Source: Sphingomonas bacterium
GTDB taxonomy: Bacteria > Pseudomonadota > Alphaproteobacteria > Sphingomonadales > Sphingomonadaceae
Direction of reading: 5' to 3'
Length of the DNA: 64,000 bases
Assembly (NCBI RefSeq): GCF_028289855.1
Contig: NZ_JAQGKZ010000058.1
Span: forward strand, 1 to 64,000
Shown here: positions 18,735 to 26,827 of the stretch, piece after piece
How the letters are laid out: each line of letters opens with the position of its first letter
Position numbering within the stretch: position 1 is the first letter of the stretch
Program-made: the position numbers and the translations under genes
Notes under the pieces: model-generated
The model's database searches: none
What the model was told of the DNA's origin: nothing
Seen by the model: only the letters and a program-made list of their open reading frames with translations

Positions 18735-19750
18735 AAGCTTCGGAGAATCAATTAGTTAACGCGCTCGACGCGGCCTCGCCCGCGATCCGGTTGTACGTGC
18801 TGCACGGCCCCGATGAGTCGGGCGCCGCCGAACATGCCGCCCGGCTCGGCCGCGCGCTCGGCACCGATGCGGAGAAGGTCGCGATCGACGGGTCGGCGCT
18901 GAAGGGCGATCCCGGCCGCGTGACCGACGAGGCGCGCTCGCTCGCGCTGTTCGGCGGGCGGCGCTGGATCCTGGTGAGCGGTGTCGGCGACGATGCGCTC
19001 GAGGCGGCGCGGTTGCTGATCGCCGAGCCGCAGGTCGAGCACCCGGTGGTGATGCTCGCGCCCGGATTGCGCACGACGTCGAAGCTGACCCAGTTCGCGG
19101 TCGCCGAGCCCGCCGCGATGAGCTTCGCCTGCTACGTCCCCGACGGCGCCAACGCCGAGCGAATGGTCGCGGGAATCGCGCGCGAGCACGGGTTGCGCCC
19201 GACCCAGAACGCGGCGCGGCGGCTGATGAGCGCGTCGAACGGCGACCGCGCGGTGATTGCGCGCGAAGTCGAGAAGCTCGCGCTGTACCTCGATGCCGCC
19301 GCCGATCGCCCGCGCGAGCTGGACGAGGATGCGCTCGACGCCTTGGGGGCCGAGCTGGGTGACGCGCAGATGTCCGACGTCATCGACGCCGCGCTCGAGG
19401 GCCGCGTCCGCGATATCGCGCGCGCGCTCGGCCGGTTCGCCGATTCGGGCGGCGCGGCGATCCCGTTGCTGCGCCAGACGGTCCGCAAGCTGATGGCGCT
19501 CGCGGCGATGCGCGGCGAGGTCGAGAGTGGCAAGTCCGCCGCCGCCGTCGTCAAGGCGCGCCACGTCCATTTCCGCGAAGTGGCGGGAACGGTGCGTCAG
19601 GTCGAACGCTGGAAGTCGGCCGAGATCGCCGCGGCGATCGACCGGCTGCGCCGCGCCGAACGCGCGCAGATGGCGTCGGGCGGCGCCGGGGAAATATTGT
19701 CCGACGTGGCGATCACCGAGACCACGCGCGCCGCCGCAAGAGCGCGGTAG
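18731..19750 (+). CDS. holA: DNA polymerase III delta subunit
   Basis: A clamp-loader subunit that opens the beta sliding clamp. About 339 residues from a GTG overlapping the lptE stop. It has the usual weakly conserved pattern: LYVLHGPDESGAAEHAARL at the N-terminus, SLALFGGRRWILVSG, a central GDRAVIAREVEKLALY and a C-terminal helical collar (LLRQTVRKLMALAAMRGEVE). Last gene of the leuS-lptE-holA run; parB converges 9 bp further on. Confidence 0.92.
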   Translation: MKASENQLVNALDAASPAIRLYVLHGPDESGAAEHAARLGRALGTDAEKVAIDGSALKGDPGRVTDEARSLALFGGRRWILVSGVGDDALEAARLLIAEPQVEHPVVMLAPGLRTTSKLTQFAVAEPAAMSFACYVPDGANAERMVAGIAREHGLRPTQNAARRLMSASNGDRAVIAREVEKLALYLDAAADRPRELDEDALDALGAELGDAQMSDVIDAALEGRVRDIARALGRFADSGGAAIPLLRQTVRKLMALAAMRGEVESGKSAAAVVKARHVHFREVAGTVRQVERWKSAEIAAAIDRLRRAERAQMASGGAGEILSDVAITETTRAAARAR

Positions 19751-19759
19751 ATCAACGGC

Positions 19760-20644
19760 TTAGAGCGGTTCGCCGGTCAGCCGCTGACACACCATATCGA
19801 GCTGGTCGAGCGTCGAATAGCTGACCGTCAACGTTCCGCCCTTCGGGCCGTAGCCGATCTTCACGCCAAGCCCGATCACGTCGCTCAATTGGCGTTCGAG
19901 CGCGGCGATATCGGCGTTGCGCCCGCTGCCGCCACTATTCGATCCGCCCCCAGCGTCGCTATTTTTGGCCGACCGCGCCAGCCGCTCGGTGTCGCGGACC
20001 GATAGCCCCTTGGCGACGACCTCGGCGGCGAGCCGCTCGACATCGGGCGCGCCGATCAATGCGCGGGCGTGCCCCATGTCGATCCGCCCATCGACCAGCA
20101 GCGCCAGGACGCTTTCGGGAAGGTCGAGCAATCGCAACAGGTTGGCAATGTGACTACGCGATTTATGGACCAGTTTGGCGAGCGCGTCCTGGGTATGCCC
20201 GAACTCGGTGATCAGCCGCTTGTAGGCGTCGGCTTCTTCGACTGCGTTGAGGTCGCGGCGCTGGATATTTTCGAGCAGCGCGATCTCGAACGTCTCGGCA
20301 TCGTCGAGCTCGCGCACGATGACCGGCACCTCGTGGAGCCGCGCGCGTTGCGCCGCGCGCCAGCGCCGCTCGCCGGCGACGATCTGGTAGTAGCGGCCGT
20401 GTGGACGTACGAGGATCGGCTGGAGCACCCCGCGCACCGCGATCGATTGCGACAGCTCGTCGAGCGCGGCATCGTCGAACGCGCGGCGCGGCTGGCCCGG
20501 CTGCGGGGTCAGCGCGCCGACCGGCATCATGCGAATCCCTGCAGATGCGTCGCCGCTCGTCGGCACCGGTTCGGCGGCGATATCGCCAAGCAAGGCATTG
20601 AGCCCGCGACCGAGGCCGGGACGGGGCTTGCGCGCTTCGCTCAT
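19760..20644 (-). CDS. parB: Chromosome partitioning protein ParB
   Basis: A CTP-dependent DNA clamp that loads at parS and works with ParA to segregate origins. About 294 residues. Seen are GLGRGLNALLGD at the N-terminus, the CTP-binding patch GERRWRAAQ, ENIQRRDLNAVEEADAY, the HTH region (LAKLVHKSRSHIANLLRLL) and the C-terminal dimer domain. Its ATG overlaps the parA stop. Two parS sites lie within 4 kb. Confidence 0.97.
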   Translation of the reverse strand: MSEARKPRPGLGRGLNALLGDIAAEPVPTSGDASAGIRMMPVGALTPQPGQPRRAFDDAALDELSQSIAVRGVLQPILVRPHGRYYQIVAGERRWRAAQRARLHEVPVIVRELDDAETFEIALLENIQRRDLNAVEEADAYKRLITEFGHTQDALAKLVHKSRSHIANLLRLLDLPESVLALLVDGRIDMGHARALIGAPDVERLAAEVVAKGLSVRDTERLARSAKNSDAGGGSNSGGSGRNADIAALERQLSDVIGLGVKIGYGPKGGTLTVSYSTLDQLDMVCQRLTGEPL

Positions 20645-21426
20645 GCCGCGATCGCCGGCTGGGCAGGGGGCAAGCGCGTGATCAGCTCGCGCGCGAGCGC
20701 CATATACGCCTCCGACCCCGAGCAGCGATAATCGTAGATCAGCGCCGGCACGCCGTGGCTCGGCGCTTCGGACAAACGCACGTTGCGCGGGATCACCGTG
20801 TCGAACACCACCTTGCCAAGCACCGCACGGACGTCCGACGACACTTGCTCGGTCAAACGGTTGCGGCGGTCGTACATCGTCAACGCGACGCCGAGGATGG
20901 CGAGCCCCGGATTGAACCTCGAGCGGATCCGTTCGACGGTGCTCAACAGCTGGCTAAGCCCTTCCAAAGCAAAGAATTCGCACTGCAGAGGGACCAACAG
21001 AGAATCGGCGGCGACCATCGCGTTGATCGTCAGCAGACCTAGCGACGGCGGACAATCGATCAGCACGACGTCCCAGCGATCGTCGGTCGCCGACAGCGCA
21101 TGGTCGAGCCGATGCGTGCGCTCCTCATAATCGACCAGCTCGATTTCGGCGCCCGAGAGGTCGACGGTGGCCGGTACGATGTCGAGCTTGGGCACCGCGG
21201 TCGCGATTACCGCATCGGCAACGCTGGCTTGGCCGATCAGCACTTCATAACTCGAAATCGTCCGCGCTACGCGATGAATGCCGAGCCCGGTCGAGGCATT
21301 CCCCTGCGGATCGAGATCGACGATCAACACCCGCTTGCCGGTCGCGGCGAGCGCGGTGCCGAGGTTGATCGCGGTCGTCGTCTTGCCGACCCCGCCCTTC
21401 TGATTGGCGACGGCGATGACCGTCAT
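20641..21426 (-). CDS. parA: Chromosome partitioning ATPase ParA
   Basis: A deviant-Walker ATPase that moves ParB-parS complexes apart on the nucleoid. About 261 residues from the ATG at 21426, the conserved [18 protein letters not shown] start; the frame extends upstream without homology. Walker B is DVVLIDCPPSLGLLT. Overlaps rsmG upstream and parB downstream, so the three are translationally coupled. Confidence 0.97.
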   Translation of the reverse strand: MTVIAVANQKGGVGKTTTAINLGTALAATGKRVLIVDLDPQGNASTGLGIHRVARTISSYEVLIGQASVADAVIATAVPKLDIVPATVDLSGAEIELVDYEERTHRLDHALSATDDRWDVVLIDCPPSLGLLTINAMVAADSLLVPLQCEFFALEGLSQLLSTVERIRSRFNPGLAILGVALTMYDRRNRLTEQVSSDVRAVLGKVVFDTVIPRNVRLSEAPSHGVPALIYDYRCSGSEAYMALARELITRLPPAQPAIAA

Positions 21427-22031
21427 CGCCGCCTCACGCCGCGCGCGACGACGATCGCTGAATCGGGGTTGGTGATGCTCTGTTCCACGTGGAACACTCC
21501 ATGCCACGTCCGCCGCGCCTCCGCCACCTCCTCGTCCGCGCTCTTTCCCTTCGGCAACAGCCAGATCGTCTCATTATTGGCGCATTGCGCGGCGGAGACG
21601 AACAAGGAATCGATCCGTGAAACGGCGCGCGCGGAGATGACCTTGGCCTTGTCGCGCACCGATTCCACCCTGGCCGCGATCACCGTGACCTCTTTCAGTC
21701 CGAGCGTGACGGCTGCATCACGCAGGTAATCCGCCCGCAATCGGCGCGGCTCGATCAATATCATTTCGCGCGCGGGTTCGACCGCCGCGACGGCCAGTCC
21801 GGGGAAACCCGCGCCGCTGCCGACATCGATCCACACGCCTTCCGGTCCCAAGGCCACCAGTTGCAGCGAATCGACGATGTGCCGCGCCCAGATCGTATCG
21901 AGCGTCGATCGCGCGACGAGGTTCTGGCGTTCGGCTTCTGTGGTGACGATTGTCGCCAATCGCTCGAGCCGGTTCATCGCCGCCGAATCGAACCGCGCCG
22001 CGGCCCATGTGCGAGCCTCGTCCTCAGTCAC
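21423..22031 (-). CDS. rsmG: 16S rRNA (guanine-527 N7) methyltransferase
   Basis: 202-residue SAM-dependent methyltransferase that modifies G527 in the 530 loop; loss gives low-level streptomycin resistance in several bacteria. The SAM motif is [20 protein letters not shown], with [18 protein letters not shown] at the N-terminus. Near its 3' end the coding sequence includes a perfect parS palindrome (21481-21496), read as FHVEQ. Overlaps mnmG and parA. Confidence 0.95.
   Translation of the reverse strand: MTEDEARTWAAARFDSAAMNRLERLATIVTTEAERQNLVARSTLDTIWARHIVDSLQLVALGPEGVWIDVGSGAGFPGLAVAAVEPAREMILIEPRRLRADYLRDAAVTLGLKEVTVIAARVESVRDKAKVISARAVSRIDSLFVSAAQCANNETIWLLPKGKSADEEVAEARRTWHGVFHVEQSITNPDSAIVVARGVRRR
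21481..21496. other. parS centromere site inside rsmG
   Basis: The 16-bp perfect palindrome TGTTCCACGTGGAACA matches the bacterial consensus TGTTNCACGTGNAACA. It lies within the rsmG reading frame, about 55 bp before parA, and is the expected loading site for the ParB encoded nearby. Confidence 0.93.
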
Positions 22032-23860
22032 GCAGCGCGCCGATTGGCATGGAGTAGGATCGCGGTCAGCGCTGCCGGTGTGATTCCCCGGACTCGACCC
22101 GCCGCTGCCAGCGTCGCCGGTCGCGCGACGGCCAAGCGCTCGACCATTTCGGCCGAAAGGCCGGGGATCGCGGCGAAGTCGACATCGCCGTCAAGCACGA
22201 CACGTTCGCTGGCGCGCAATTCGGCGACCTCGGCCTCCTGCCGCTCGACATACGGCGCATAACGGGCGTCGTCGATCGCCTCCGCCACGATTGGCGTCAT
22301 AGCGTCGGCCAGATCGGGGACGACATCCGCCAGTTCGACGGAAGCGAAGCGCAGCCATTCGCGCGCGCTGCGGCGCGCGCCGTCCTGCGCAACGCCGGCA
22401 TGCACAAGCTGACTAGCGGTCAGCTGCGCGGCAAGAGCTTGGTCGACCGCTTCCCGCTCGGCGCCGCGCGCCCGGACATGGCGGAGCCGTTCGTCGCCGA
22501 GCAATCCGGTCGCTTCCGCACTCGGTGACAGCCGTGTCTCGGCATTGTCGGCGCGCAGCCGCAGGCGGAATTCGGCGCGTGCGGTCAGCATGCGATAGGG
22601 TTCGGTGACCCCCTGCAGCACCAGATCGTCGATCATGACGCCAAGATAGCTTTGGGTGCGGTCGGGGAGGAACGGGCGGAGCCCAAGGGCCAGCGCCGCG
22701 GCGTTCGCCCCCGCGACGAGACCCTGCGCCGCTGCTTCCTCATAGCCGGTCGTACCGTTGATCTGTCCCGCGCAGAACAGGCCGGGCAGCGCAGCCAGTT
22801 CGAGCCGGTGGTCGAGCGCGCGCGGATCGAGATGATCATATTCGACTGCATAGCCGAACGCCGTGATCGACGTTCTCTCCAGCCCCGGGATTGATGCGAT
22901 CAGCGCGGTTTGCGCATCGGCGGGGAGTGAGGTCGAGATGCCATTGGGATAGACGGTCGAGTCGTCGAGTCCCTCGGGCTCGAGGAATATCTGATGCCCA
23001 TCACGGTCGCCGAACCGGTGCACCTTGTCCTCGATCGACGGGCAATACCGTGGCCCCACGCCCTCGATCGCCCCGGCGAACAACGGCGATCGGTCGAGCG
23101 CGGCGCGAATGATATCATGCGTCCGCTCGGTGGTTCGCGTGATCGCGCAGGCGAGCTGGGGGAGGGGTCGGCCGCGCGACAGCGGCGACATCGTCCAAGG
23201 ATCGTCGTCGGACGGCTGGCGCTCGAGCCGCGCCCAATCGATTGTCTTGCCACCCAGCCGTGGCGGCGTGCCGGTCTTGAGCCGTGCCATCGGCAAGCCG
23301 AGCGCGCGCAATTGGGCCGCCATCGCGGTCGCGGCGCGCGCTCCCAGCCGACCGCCGGTTTCACGGTCATCGCCACGAAACATCCGCCCCCCAAGAAAGG
23401 TCCCGGTGGCGAGCACGACCGCTGGCGCCGTAATGCCGGTGCCGTCAGCAAGCACGACACCAGCCACTGCATCGCGCCGGATGATCAAGGTTGCCACTTC
23501 GCCGGCAATTAGTTCGACCGATTCATGGGCTTTGAGCAGTGTGCGCACCGCCGTCGCAAAGCGTTTGCGGTCGGCTTGTATGCGGGGGCCGCGGACTGCC
23601 GCTCCCTTGCTGCGGTTGAGCATGCGATAATGGATCGCCGCCGCGTCCGCCGCTCGCGCGATAATGCCGTCGCAAGCATCGACCTCCCGAACCAGATGAC
23701 CTTTGCCAAGTCCGCCAATGCTGGGATTGCACGACATCGCGCCGATATTGCTGGCGTCGAACGTTACCAATGCCACACGCGCGCCGCGCCGCGCCGCCGC
23801 TGCGGCGGCCTCGACGCCGGCATGGCCGCCGCCGACAATAATGACATCGAACCCGTTCAT
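22028..23860 (-). CDS. mnmG: tRNA uridine-5-carboxymethylaminomethyl enzyme MnmG
   Basis: An FAD enzyme that with MnmE makes the cmnm5 modification at wobble U34. About 610 residues. The N-terminal FAD fold [19 protein letters not shown] sets the start at 23860. Also seen are [20 protein letters not shown]-type residues, [28 protein letters not shown] and the C-terminal helical domain that meets MnmE. The frame is open upstream through a parS site to 23896, but those residues are not conserved. It is now separated from mnmE by a 3.5-kb mobile element. Confidence 0.97.
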   Translation of the reverse strand: MNGFDVIIVGGGHAGVEAAAAAARRGARVALVTFDASNIGAMSCNPSIGGLGKGHLVREVDACDGIIARAADAAAIHYRMLNRSKGAAVRGPRIQADRKRFATAVRTLLKAHESVELIAGEVATLIIRRDAVAGVVLADGTGITAPAVVLATGTFLGGRMFRGDDRETGGRLGARAATAMAAQLRALGLPMARLKTGTPPRLGGKTIDWARLERQPSDDDPWTMSPLSRGRPLPQLACAITRTTERTHDIIRAALDRSPLFAGAIEGVGPRYCPSIEDKVHRFGDRDGHQIFLEPEGLDDSTVYPNGISTSLPADAQTALIASIPGLERTSITAFGYAVEYDHLDPRALDHRLELAALPGLFCAGQINGTTGYEEAAAQGLVAGANAAALALGLRPFLPDRTQSYLGVMIDDLVLQGVTEPYRMLTARAEFRLRLRADNAETRLSPSAEATGLLGDERLRHVRARGAEREAVDQALAAQLTASQLVHAGVAQDGARRSAREWLRFASVELADVVPDLADAMTPIVAEAIDDARYAPYVERQEAEVAELRASERVVLDGDVDFAAIPGLSAEMVERLAVARPATLAAAGRVRGITPAALTAILLHANRRAA

Positions 23861-23879
23861 GCCGGCGCAGCTAGCAGCT

Positions 23880-23895
23880 TGTTCCACGTGGAACA
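23880..23895. other. parS centromere site upstream of mnmG
   Basis: A second perfect copy of TGTTCCACGTGGAACA, 19 bp before the mnmG start. One base separates it from the left target duplication of the mobile element; before insertion it would have sat one base after the mnmE stop codon. Confidence 0.93.
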
Positions 23896-23903
23896 CTCAT
23901 TTT
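23896..23903. repeat. Left target-site duplication of the IS1595-type element
   Basis: CTCATTTT, identical to 27394-27401. Eight bases is the duplication length expected for IS1595-family transposition. Confidence 0.9.
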
Positions 23904-23930
23904 CGGCATTATGTAGCAAACGCACCAAGA
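23904..23930 (+). repeat. Left terminal inverted repeat
   Basis: It begins CGGCATTATGTAGCA and ends GCACCAAGA. Mismatches to the right copy are at positions 16 and 18 only. Confidence 0.92.
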
Positions 23931-23995
23931 TGAAGGCACTAGCCCTCATCGTCGCACTGTTTGTCATCGTTTGCGGTGCAGGGAGCGCGCGGGCG

Positions 23996-24835
23996 TTAGG
24001 TGTAGCACCAAAAGGGGTGGTCCAAGGGTATCAGCCGCTCAACCGATGGCTCATACCGTTGTACAAGACGGTGGACGTGGGCACGTCCGTCGGAATCGAC
24101 GTAGTTAATCTGCCAAAATACGAGCATATCGGCCTCATCAGCCAAAACCTCGGCAACCCTGCCAGCGGGCAATGGTACATCGTTGGGGGCGGTGCTGCCC
24201 CAGCCCCGCTCAGGCGCGACATTCCAATTTACCGGGCGGAGTTCAATGACGGCGGGAAGGCCATGGTCATCCTCTTTGTCGAGAATGCGTACCAAGACGC
24301 CCCATTCTTTCAGCCACGCGGGCCCTTTCCCAAAATTTCCCCAATTGAACTCATATCCGTACCCCTCAAGGTTCGGCTCTTTGAGGTTTATCGAACTCTG
24401 GGTAAGCAACATATGAGGGCGATCCGCGCCCTCTATGGCTTTCTCAGCGGCAAGAGCGCTGCGTTGAGCGGCTTCAGTGGCCCGCAACGTCAAAATGATC
24501 GTGGCACCCAGACCCATGATGCTGACGAGACCAACCCAGAACCCACGTTCTGTCCACAGGGCGCTGCTTTCAGCGGCCCGCGCTGCCTTCCATTGAGCGC
24601 ACAGATCGGATTCCTCGCGCCCCTTTGGCTGTGTGCATGGCTCGCGATATTCAACGGGCTTGGCCTTATCGGCAAGCGCCGCATTAGCGGCCTCTGGATC
24701 GCCGGGGGCATAGCGGTAGGACTGATACCGCTCTTGCTCGGGATAATTTAGCGCAGTGATGTAAGCGCCCGTACAGAACGCAACGAACGCTAGTCCGATA
24801 GCTGCAAAGAGTGCGCCCCAATAGCGGCTAGACAT
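23996..24835 (-). CDS. Element passenger: two-helix membrane protein of unknown function
   Basis: 279 residues. Membrane segments at about 7-28 and 98-117 flank an external loop with a Cys pair (PCTQPKGREESDLC, residues 67 and 79) that could form a disulfide. About 160 soluble residues follow, beginning with an Ala-rich stretch after TM2 (RATEAAQRSALAAEKAIEGADRP) and continuing as a strand-rich domain (FNWGNFGKGPAWLKEWGVLV). No family named. The start at 24835 lies inside the DUF6471 gene (46-bp overlap), so the two are probably co-translated. Base composition is less GC-rich than the neighbouring core genes. Confidence 0.7.
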   Translation of the reverse strand: MSSRYWGALFAAIGLAFVAFCTGAYITALNYPEQERYQSYRYAPGDPEAANAALADKAKPVEYREPCTQPKGREESDLCAQWKAARAAESSALWTERGFWVGLVSIMGLGATIILTLRATEAAQRSALAAEKAIEGADRPHMLLTQSSINLKEPNLEGYGYEFNWGNFGKGPAWLKEWGVLVRILDKEDDHGLPAVIELRPVNWNVAPERGWGSTAPNDVPLPAGRVAEVLADEADMLVFWQINYVDSDGRAHVHRLVQRYEPSVERLIPLDHPFWCYT

Positions 24836-25014
24836 TGGACCAGGAACACTGCTGTAAACTTGCCACGAGCAAGCTTGTTACGGATGTTAGGTTCGGAGTC
24901 CACTACGCCGACCGCTGCCAGCTTTTCGACCAATCCGGCATAGGTGACGTTTCGGCGTTTCAACTCCGCCTTGAGCAGCCCCTTTACCTTCGCTTCCCAA
25001 ACCGTATCGCTCAT
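24790..25014 (-). CDS. Element passenger: DUF6471 protein
   Basis: 74 residues. KGLLKAELKRRNVTYAGLVEKLAAVGV-SEPNIRNKLARGKFTAVFLVQCLAAIG matches DUF6471, a small helical domain whose helix-turn-helix-like arrangement suggests DNA binding (inference). ATG at 25014 preceded by GGAG at good spacing. It starts 100 bp from the divergent transposase gene across a region with a 7-bp inverted repeat, so it may repress the transposase or itself. Confidence 0.75.
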   Translation of the reverse strand: MSDTVWEAKVKGLLKAELKRRNVTYAGLVEKLAAVGVVDSEPNIRNKLARGKFTAVFLVQCLAAIGAHSLQLSD

Positions 25015-25031
25015 TTGCCACTCCATTCGTC

Positions 25032-25060
25032 GCAAATGCACTCATATACGATACATTTGC
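25032..25060. promoter_or_regulatory. Inverted repeat in the divergent DUF6471-transposase control region
   Basis: GCAAATG (25032-25038) and CATTTGC (25054-25060), perfect arms 15 bp apart. The spacer contains a TATATG that could be a minus-strand -10 element with TTGGCA upstream. On the plus strand TTGCCA and a downstream TATATC could form the transposase promoter. A regulator bound at the repeat would cover the minus-strand promoter. Confidence 0.4.
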
Positions 25061-25114
25061 CCTTGCCAAGAGTACACCGTTGCCACTATATCCGATGCAT
25101 AAGCACTGGATACG

Positions 25115-26077
25115 ATGACAATGCAACACTTCCTCCTTTCCGCAGCCGCCCGCACCTTGAGCCTCAAGGCTGTTTTCAAGATGGGCGAGGATGCTGCCTA
25201 TCAGGCGTTCTGCGAGCTGCGTTGGCCCGAAACGGACGGCGAAGCGGTGTGCCCGCAATGCGGCTGCTGCGAGACGTACAACATCACGTCGCGCCGTCGT
25301 TACAAGTGCGTCGGCTGCTATCACCAGTTCAGCGTCACCAGCGGGACGATCTTCGCCAGCCGCAAGCTGTCGTTTACCGATCTGCTGGCGGCAATCGTGA
25401 TCTTCGTGAACGGCGCTAAGGGCGTGTCGGCGCTGCAAGTCAGCCGCGATCTGGACGTGCAGTACAAGACGGCCTTCGTCCTGTCGCACAAGCTGCGCGA
25501 AGCAATGGCGCTAGAGGATGCCGGTCAAAAGCTGTCGGGGACTGTCGAGGTCGACGGTGCCTATTTCGGCGGCTACGTGAAGCCCGCCAACGTCAAGGAT
25601 CATCGCGTCGATCGCCGCTACAAGCTGAACCAGTCAGGCAAGCGCCAGAACGTCGTGGTCGTTCGCGAGCGCGGCGGCGATATGCTGACCTTCGTCGGCA
25701 AGAGCGAAGGCGAAGGCGTTGCCCACGTTGCCCGCGTCGTGGAACCCGGAACGGTCGTTCATGCCGACGAAGCGAGCCATTGGGATGCCCTGCACGGTCG
25801 TTACGAGACGTTCCGCATCAATCACAGCGAAGCGTACTCACTGGACGGCGCTTGCACCAATCAGGCGGAAAGCTTCTTCTCGCGCCTTCGTCGCGCCGAA
25901 GTCGGTACGCACCATCATATCGCGGGTCCGTACCTGTACGCCTACGCTGGCGAAATGGCTTGGCGCGAGGATAACCGCCGCGTTCCCAATGGCGATCAAA
26001 CCGCGATGGTCGTTCGGTCGGCAATGGTGTCGCCAGTGTCGCGCAAGTGGGCGGGGTACTGGCAGCGCGGAGCCTAA
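25115..26077 (+). CDS. IS1595-family transposase
   Basis: 320 residues. An N-terminal zinc ribbon (CPQCGCCETYNI...CVGCYHQF) is followed by an ISXO2-like DDE domain: first Asp in TVEVDGAYFGGYVKP, second in VVHADEASHWDALH, and the last acidic position in the TNQAESFFSRLRR block. This order is diagnostic of IS1595 transposases, which cut and paste or copy DNA ends with 8-bp duplications. The gene looks intact. Its stop overlaps the stop of the convergent protease gene by 4 bp. Confidence 0.93.
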   Translation: MTMQHFLLSAAARTLSLKAVFKMGEDAAYQAFCELRWPETDGEAVCPQCGCCETYNITSRRRYKCVGCYHQFSVTSGTIFASRKLSFTDLLAAIVIFVNGAKGVSALQVSRDLDVQYKTAFVLSHKLREAMALEDAGQKLSGTVEVDGAYFGGYVKPANVKDHRVDRRYKLNQSGKRQNVVVVRERGGDMLTFVGKSEGEGVAHVARVVEPGTVVHADEASHWDALHGRYETFRINHSEAYSLDGACTNQAESFFSRLRRAEVGTHHHIAGPYLYAYAGEMAWREDNRRVPNGDQTAMVVRSAMVSPVSRKWAGYWQRGA

Positions 26078-26532
26078 GCTAGCCTCAACTCAAAATCACC
26101 TGTGCGGTCGAACCGCAGATCGAAGCGCTCCAAGACGTCCATGCCTAAGATCGCGTCGAAGTTTTCATTGTTCGCGATGTCGATAATCTCGGTGGGATGA
26201 GGCAGGCCAAAATAGGTTCGCGTTTCGCTCACATCGGTATCGGTCCCGTTGGCGAAAAATCCAATTGTGGCCCAATAGAGATAATGGCGCGCTTCGTTGT
26301 GGACGTTTTGGATGAACCTCTTGCCGTGACTTTTTAGACTTTCGATTCCGATTACCCGGCGCGTGAGACAGGTTCTCTGCGCACCGGTATCAAGCAAGGC
26401 GCGATAGCCTTGAATCGGTATTTCAATCGAACGTTGCTCAGGTTCGACCGCTAGGATTTGCGGGACAAAAGCCTGAAAACCTATCTCTACTATCGCCTGT
26501 CGCCGTTCAAGCCTGCCCCGAGCCACCAGCAT
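26074..26532 (-). CDS. Element passenger: retropepsin-like aspartic protease
   Basis: 152 residues, a single-domain clan AA (retroviral-type) fold that must dimerise to be active. The catalytic motif is ALLDTGAQRTCL, and FDAILGMDVLERFDL is the matching second (psi-loop) motif. No signal peptide, so cytosolic. The ATG at 26532 overlaps the end of the DUF5678 gene by 26 bp. Possible roles are processing of a partner protein within the element or defence/toxin behaviour; nothing in the sequence decides this. Confidence 0.8.
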   Translation of the reverse strand: MLVARGRLERRQAIVEIGFQAFVPQILAVEPEQRSIEIPIQGYRALLDTGAQRTCLTRRVIGIESLKSHGKRFIQNVHNEARHYLYWATIGFFANGTDTDVSETRTYFGLPHPTEIIDIANNENFDAILGMDVLERFDLRFDRTGDFELRLA

Positions 26533-26764
26533 ATGAGTAGAATCCTAGGTTGTCGCGGTCAGTAGTGACCTCTTGGACTGAAAAGCGGCCTTCCCCAAAG
26601 CGCTTCACGCCCTCGATCATCGCTGCCAAGGCGTTTCCGCAATACGCTACTATATTGCGGTCGTGCATGACTGCGTACTGCCCACGGTGCTGCGGTAGGA
26701 TCTCGGGAAGCTGTTCAAGGAACGCTTCATAGTTCCGATCAATTTCGGCTATCTCGTTCGACAT
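26507..26764 (-). CDS. Element passenger: DUF5678 protein
   Basis: About 85 residues. NYEAFLEQLPEILPQHRGQYAVMHDRNIVAYCGNALAAMIEGVKRFGEGRFSVQEV follows the DUF5678 pattern, a small alpha/beta domain of unknown function. The ATG at 26764 starts the conserved region; the frame is open to 26800. Overlaps the protease gene and probably forms a two-gene unit with it, which makes it a candidate partner or substrate. Confidence 0.75.
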   Translation of the reverse strand: MSNEIAEIDRNYEAFLEQLPEILPQHRGQYAVMHDRNIVAYCGNALAAMIEGVKRFGEGRFSVQEVTTDRDNLGFYSYAGGSGQA

Positions 26765-26827
26765 ATCCACGCCTCCACCCTTGCCGGTGTACGCTATCAT
26801 TGCGTTCCGAGTCGTGTCACGCGTTTT

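Noticed and set aside
23861-23896. Upstream MnmG start giving MFHVEQ...
   Set aside because: Those codons are the parS palindrome, and the conserved N-terminus starts at 23860.
23525-24751. 408-codon plus-strand open frame across the element's left end
   Set aside because: Antisense to mnmG and to the passenger membrane protein; crosses the transposon end and the parS site.
26507-26764. Classic toxin-antitoxin system for the DUF5678-protease pair
   Set aside because: Gene sizes and overlap are compatible, but neither protein belongs to a known TA family, so I report it only as an open question.
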